This document shows, piece after piece, positions 61,643 through 64,000 of a stretch of DNA of 64,000 bases (positions are counted from its first letter, which is position 1; each line of letters opens with the position of its first letter). The DNA is taken from positions 248,001 through 312,000 of the forward strand of contig NZ_SJTF01000005.1 of assembly GCF_004634245.1 (NCBI RefSeq), written 5' to 3'. A model generated the notes under the pieces. That model was not told the DNA's origin and did not search any database. It saw nothing but the letters and a program-made list of their open reading frames with translations. Source of the stretch: Flavobacterium foetidum. Its GTDB lineage: Bacteria; Bacteroidota; Bacteroidia; Flavobacteriales; Flavobacteriaceae. A program made the translations under genes and the position numbers.

Positions 61643-61987
61643 AACGAGTAAAATAACCCGTTGGACGAAATAGAATAAAATAGCTTCATTCATAATTAAA
61701 ATCTAATTTGATTGGCTAAAATCCTTTAATTCAGATAGCTATTGCGAGCGTGAAATCCTTTTGCTTATAAATTTTTCACGCAGATTCAAACAGATTAAAG
61801 CAGATTTAAACAGATTTATATCTAAGCTGATTTAATAGAATTGAAAAAAAATTCACCCAACGGGTTAAAATAAAAAGTATCGTTCGCAAAGTTTTGCTAA
61901 ACTTTGCGAACTTCTATAATGCAAAAAGTCGTCGCAACTCAAAGAATTGCAACGACCTCTAAAAAACCAACCTGTTCAATTAATCGT
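61643..61987. repeat. Intergenic repeats after the OmpA gene
   Basis: No gene was seen. It holds CAGATT-type repeats at about 61780-61820, an ACCC-AAC-GGGT palindrome at 61855-61865 (near copy at 36516-36528), a perfect 13-bp hairpin GTTCGCAAAGTTT/AAACTTTGCGAAC (61882-61894 with 61899-61911), and the terminator of the CAP gene. Confidence 0.6.
61922..61956 (-). terminator. Intrinsic terminator of CAP-domain gene
   Basis: On the minus strand GTCGTTGCAA (61947-61956) pairs with TTGCGACGAC (61928-61937), with one G-U pair, and is followed by five T. Confidence 0.8.
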
Positions 61988-62488
61988 TTATATTTTTGCA
62001 AATATGTTTGTATAATATTTTTTACCCGCACTATCGGTAGTAACTGCCAATCCGAAGTGTGTATAATCTCCTTCGATATTTGCCTTATGTCCCGGACTTT
62101 CGAGCCACGCTTTTACTGCAGCTTCTGGGGTTTTATAATTGTAAGCCACATTTTCGCCTACCTTTTTAGCTCCTAGAACTTCTTGAATATTAGCCGATCT
62201 TTCTGTAAAACCATTGTGATTAAGAGCCTTATTAGCAATCATATACTTATTATGCTCTTCACATTTGTTAGAAATATGGCTTACAGACTCTAAAGCTTTT
62301 AAACCAATACTTTTACGGTATTCGTTTATCAACCTCATCGTTTCAAGTTCTGTATCGTTGTATGTATAATTGGTAATAAGCGTTTCGCTACCCGGCGCAT
62401 TTACGCTCGCTTCGACAGTATCGGCAGAACATGAGTTCATTGCGAAGAGAATCGCAATGAACAGCATGGCTCGCATTATCTTTTTCAT
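61988..62488 (-). CDS. CAP-domain (SCP/PR-1-like) lipoprotein
   Basis: A 166-residue predicted lipoprotein. The signal sequence ends in AMNSC, the lipobox. The CAP domain follows: LINEYRKSIGLKAL, CEEHNKYMIANKALNHNGF (metal/active-site His region), VGENVAYNYKTPEAAVKAWLESPGH (CAP signature) and HFGLAVTTD. Bacterial CAP proteins are widespread and mostly of unknown function; some bind lipids or act on cell walls. An ATG four codons upstream (62500) is also possible. It is monocistronic with its own terminator. Confidence 0.9.
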   Translation of the reverse strand: MKKIMRAMLFIAILFAMNSCSADTVEASVNAPGSETLITNYTYNDTELETMRLINEYRKSIGLKALESVSHISNKCEEHNKYMIANKALNHNGFTERSANIQEVLGAKKVGENVAYNYKTPEAAVKAWLESPGHKANIEGDYTHFGLAVTTDSAGKKYYTNIFAKI

Positions 62489-62671
62489 AATCAACAGCAT
62501 TTTAGCGGTTTAAAGTAAATGTTGGGGCAAATCCTTTAAATTTATTTTTAATAATTTTTTCTCTTTATTTCTGAGTCAAACATATTTATTTTACCGTTAA
62601 ACAGCAAAAATAATCGATGAAATGCATGTTTTTTATAATTTTTGATATAAAAATCCTACGTATAAATACGC

Positions 62672-63316
62672 TTAAGAAGACAACCTTTCTATCTTCCAAG
62701 AAAAATCTGACTGGCTAGTATAACGAATCCTGTCATGAAGTCTGTTTGGTCTGCCCTGCCAAAATTCTACCTGTAACGGCGTAACGAGATAGCCGCCCCA
62801 ATTTTCAGGTCTAAGGATAGGTTTTCCTGTGTATGCAGCTTCCAATTCTTTGAGCTTTTCTTCCAAAAAAGCACGTGACGGAATTACTGCACTTTGATCC
62901 GAAACAATCGCACCAAGCTTGCTTCCGTCTGGTCTTGATTCAAAATAATTATCTGAAAGAATTTCTGAAGTTTTTTGTGCAATTCCCTTTATAATTACTT
63001 GACGTTCCATTTCTTGCCAAAAAAAAGACAGACAGACATTTGGGTTTGCTTCTATAGACTTTCCTTTTTCAGAATTATAATTGGTGTAAAAGATAAATCC
63101 TTCCTCGGAGAATTTCTTCAGTAAAACCAACCGTGATTTCGGAAAACCATCTAGTCCGATAGTAGAAACCGTCATGGCATTTACTTCGCCGCTTCCGCCA
63201 AAATCTTCCACTTCATGAAACCATCGATTAAAAAGATTAATAGGATCTTCTGGAATATTCGCTTCCAGCAATTCACTTTTCTCGTAAGATTTTCTATAAT
63301 TGCTTAAATCACTCAT
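62672..63316 (-). CDS. pdxH: Pyridoxamine 5'-phosphate oxidase
   Basis: FMN enzyme that oxidises pyridoxamine- or pyridoxine-5'-phosphate to pyridoxal-5'-phosphate, the last step of vitamin B6 synthesis and salvage. The 214-residue protein has the family length and landmarks: NAMTVSTIGLDGFPKSRLVLLK (FMN site), FYTNYNSEKGKSIEANP, SFFWQEMERQVIIKG, SRPDGSKLGAIVSDQS and the C-terminal WGGYLVTPLQVEFWQGRPNRLHDR signature. All the usual substrate and FMN contact segments are present, so it should be active. Confidence 0.97.
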   Translation of the reverse strand: MSDLSNYRKSYEKSELLEANIPEDPINLFNRWFHEVEDFGGSGEVNAMTVSTIGLDGFPKSRLVLLKKFSEEGFIFYTNYNSEKGKSIEANPNVCLSFFWQEMERQVIIKGIAQKTSEILSDNYFESRPDGSKLGAIVSDQSAVIPSRAFLEEKLKELEAAYTGKPILRPENWGGYLVTPLQVEFWQGRPNRLHDRIRYTSQSDFSWKIERLSS

Positions 63317-63354
63317 GATTTATTATTTTAGATTGTTGATTTTAGATTTTAGAT

Positions 63355-63575
63355 TTTTTTTGTTTCAGGTTTCAAGTTTCAAGTTTAAGGTTTCAAGTTT
63401 GAGGTTTCAAGTTTCAAGTTTCAGGTTTCAAGTTTCAAGTTTCAGGTTTCAAGTTTCAGGTTCAGACTTAAAGGTCGAACAAATCCTCTGCATCTTTGTC
63501 ACTTAACACCTCAGAAACCTAGTACCTCAGCAGCTTAGAAGCTTAGCACCTCAGAGGCTCAGAAGCTCAAAAGCT
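63355..63575. repeat. Heptamer tandem repeat (TTTCAAG/TTTCAGG) and CTCAG/CTTAG repeats
   Basis: From about 63365 to 63465 the sequence is a run of 7-base units of the type TTTCAAG, TTTCAGG and TTTGAGG. From about 63505 to 63575 it turns into CCTCAGAAAC / CTTAGAAGCTTAG units like those at 15121-15290. No gene was seen. Confidence 0.75.
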
Positions 63576-64000
63576 CTAAAAATCAAACGATACTCCATCA
63601 TCTCCCAAAAGCACATTTGGAAATACTTCTTCTGCTTCTTTTCTAAATGACTCCAAACCATCATAACGTGTAGAATAATGCCCTAAAATTAAATGTTTGA
63701 CATTTGCTTTTAAAGCAATGGTCGCTGCTTCTTTTGCAGTTGAATGAAGCGTTTTTTCTGCCAGTCTTGCTTCTGAGTCTAAAAAAGTAGACTCATGATA
63801 CAAAACATCTGTATTTGCGATAATCGGAATTACTTCTTCATTATAAACAGTATCAGAACAAAACGCATAACTTTTTGCAGGTTCTGGATCAAAAGTCAGT
63901 TTTTCATTTTCGATAACGCTTCCGTCATCCAGAGTAACATTACCGCCGTTTTTTATTTTTTGATAATAGGCCACATGGATATTATAATGTTGAACCGCCT
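63576..64000 (-). CDS. rnz: Ribonuclease Z, C-terminal part (cut by window edge)
   Basis: Metallo-beta-lactamase-fold endonuclease that matures tRNA 3' ends. The visible part is the last about 141 residues: AVQHYNIHVAYY, then YAFCSDTVYNEEVI (metal-ligand Asp in SDT), LYHESTFLDSEARLAEKTLHSTAKEAATIA, and LILGHYSTRYDG with the last metal-binding His. The frame stays open through the window edge on the minus strand, so the GTG at 63974 is not a start and the N-terminus, with the HxHxDH motif, is outside. Confidence 0.92.
   Translation of the reverse strand, partial: AVQHYNIHVAYYQKIKNGGNVTLDDGSVIENEKLTFDPEPAKSYAFCSDTVYNEEVIPIIANTDVLYHESTFLDSEARLAEKTLHSTAKEAATIALKANVKHLILGHYSTRYDGLESFRKEAEEVFPNVLLGDDGVSFDF

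Noticed and set aside
1..64000. Toxin-antitoxin, restriction, retron, phage-defence or mobile-element island
   Set aside because: Apart from the Fic protein no defence-type genes, integrases, transposases, tRNA-flanked attachment sites or abrupt composition blocks were seen.

Overview
The window is AT-rich chromosomal DNA from a Bacteroidota species, most probably a Flavobacterium. The evidence is: type IX secretion (T9SS) sorting domains of both main types, a PorP/SprF protein, a SusC/SusD pair, a fused E1 alpha/beta 2-oxoacid dehydrogenase, start-proximal TANNTTTG elements (the Bacteroidota -7 promoter motif), an rnpB of Bacteroidota type, and many of the short palindromic intergenic repeats that are common in Flavobacterium. 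No prophage, insertion sequence, CRISPR array or tRNA was seen. Both edges cut genes: a secreted LRR protein on the left and ribonuclease Z on the right.

Layout. 1-4.8 kb: large T9SS-secreted leucine-rich-repeat protein plus a small lipoprotein. 4.8-10.6 kb (minus strand): alpha/beta hydrolase, then an orphan SusC/SusD nutrient-uptake pair. 11.2-20.5 kb: SIMPL-domain protein, rhomboid protease, LpxL-type acyltransferase, glmM, ACP phosphodiesterase, gamma-glutamyltransferase, ClC channel and a Fic protein with a palindrome over its promoter region. 20.5-30.5 kb: uvrA, a repeat-rich intergenic region with a structured RNA-like element, a LOG-family protein, a degenerate M1-peptidase/beta-barrel fusion and the fused E1 dehydrogenase. 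30.6-36.2 kb: kdsB, a membrane-anchored XRE regulator, a DOPA-dioxygenase-like enzyme, a RecD-like helicase, DUF3822 and rsmD. 36.5-41.6 kb: an outer-membrane receptor divergent from a histidine kinase/response regulator pair, with three 11-bp direct repeats between them, then a small barrel protein. 41.7-45.2 kb: small membrane protein, a frameshifted dicarboxylate symporter, rnpB, a small hypothetical protein and a BON/LysM pair. 45.3-52.4 kb: a TIMP/NTR-like protein, dnaX with an A10 slippery run, a quinone-reductase-like flavoprotein and a sixA-ppk1-ppx polyphosphate operon. 53.1-61.6 kb: an 1856-residue T9SS adhesin with twelve 270-bp tandem repeats, followed by PorP/SprF and OmpA-family partners. 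61.9-64 kb: a CAP lipoprotein, pdxH and rnz.

How the genes work together. Envelope functions dominate: secretion and display of adhesins (T9SS substrates, PorP/SprF, OmpA), nutrient uptake (SusCD, TonB-type receptor), lipid A/KDO and peptidoglycan precursor synthesis (acyltransferase, KdsB, GlmM). Housekeeping information genes (uvrA, rsmD, dnaX, rnpB, rnz) are interspersed. The observations most worth following are the dnaX slippery site, the direct-repeat operator beside the two-component system, the homogenised 270-bp adhesin array, the palindrome at the fic promoter and the M1-pseudopeptidase/barrel fusion. All family assignments come from motif recognition by eye; no database search was run.
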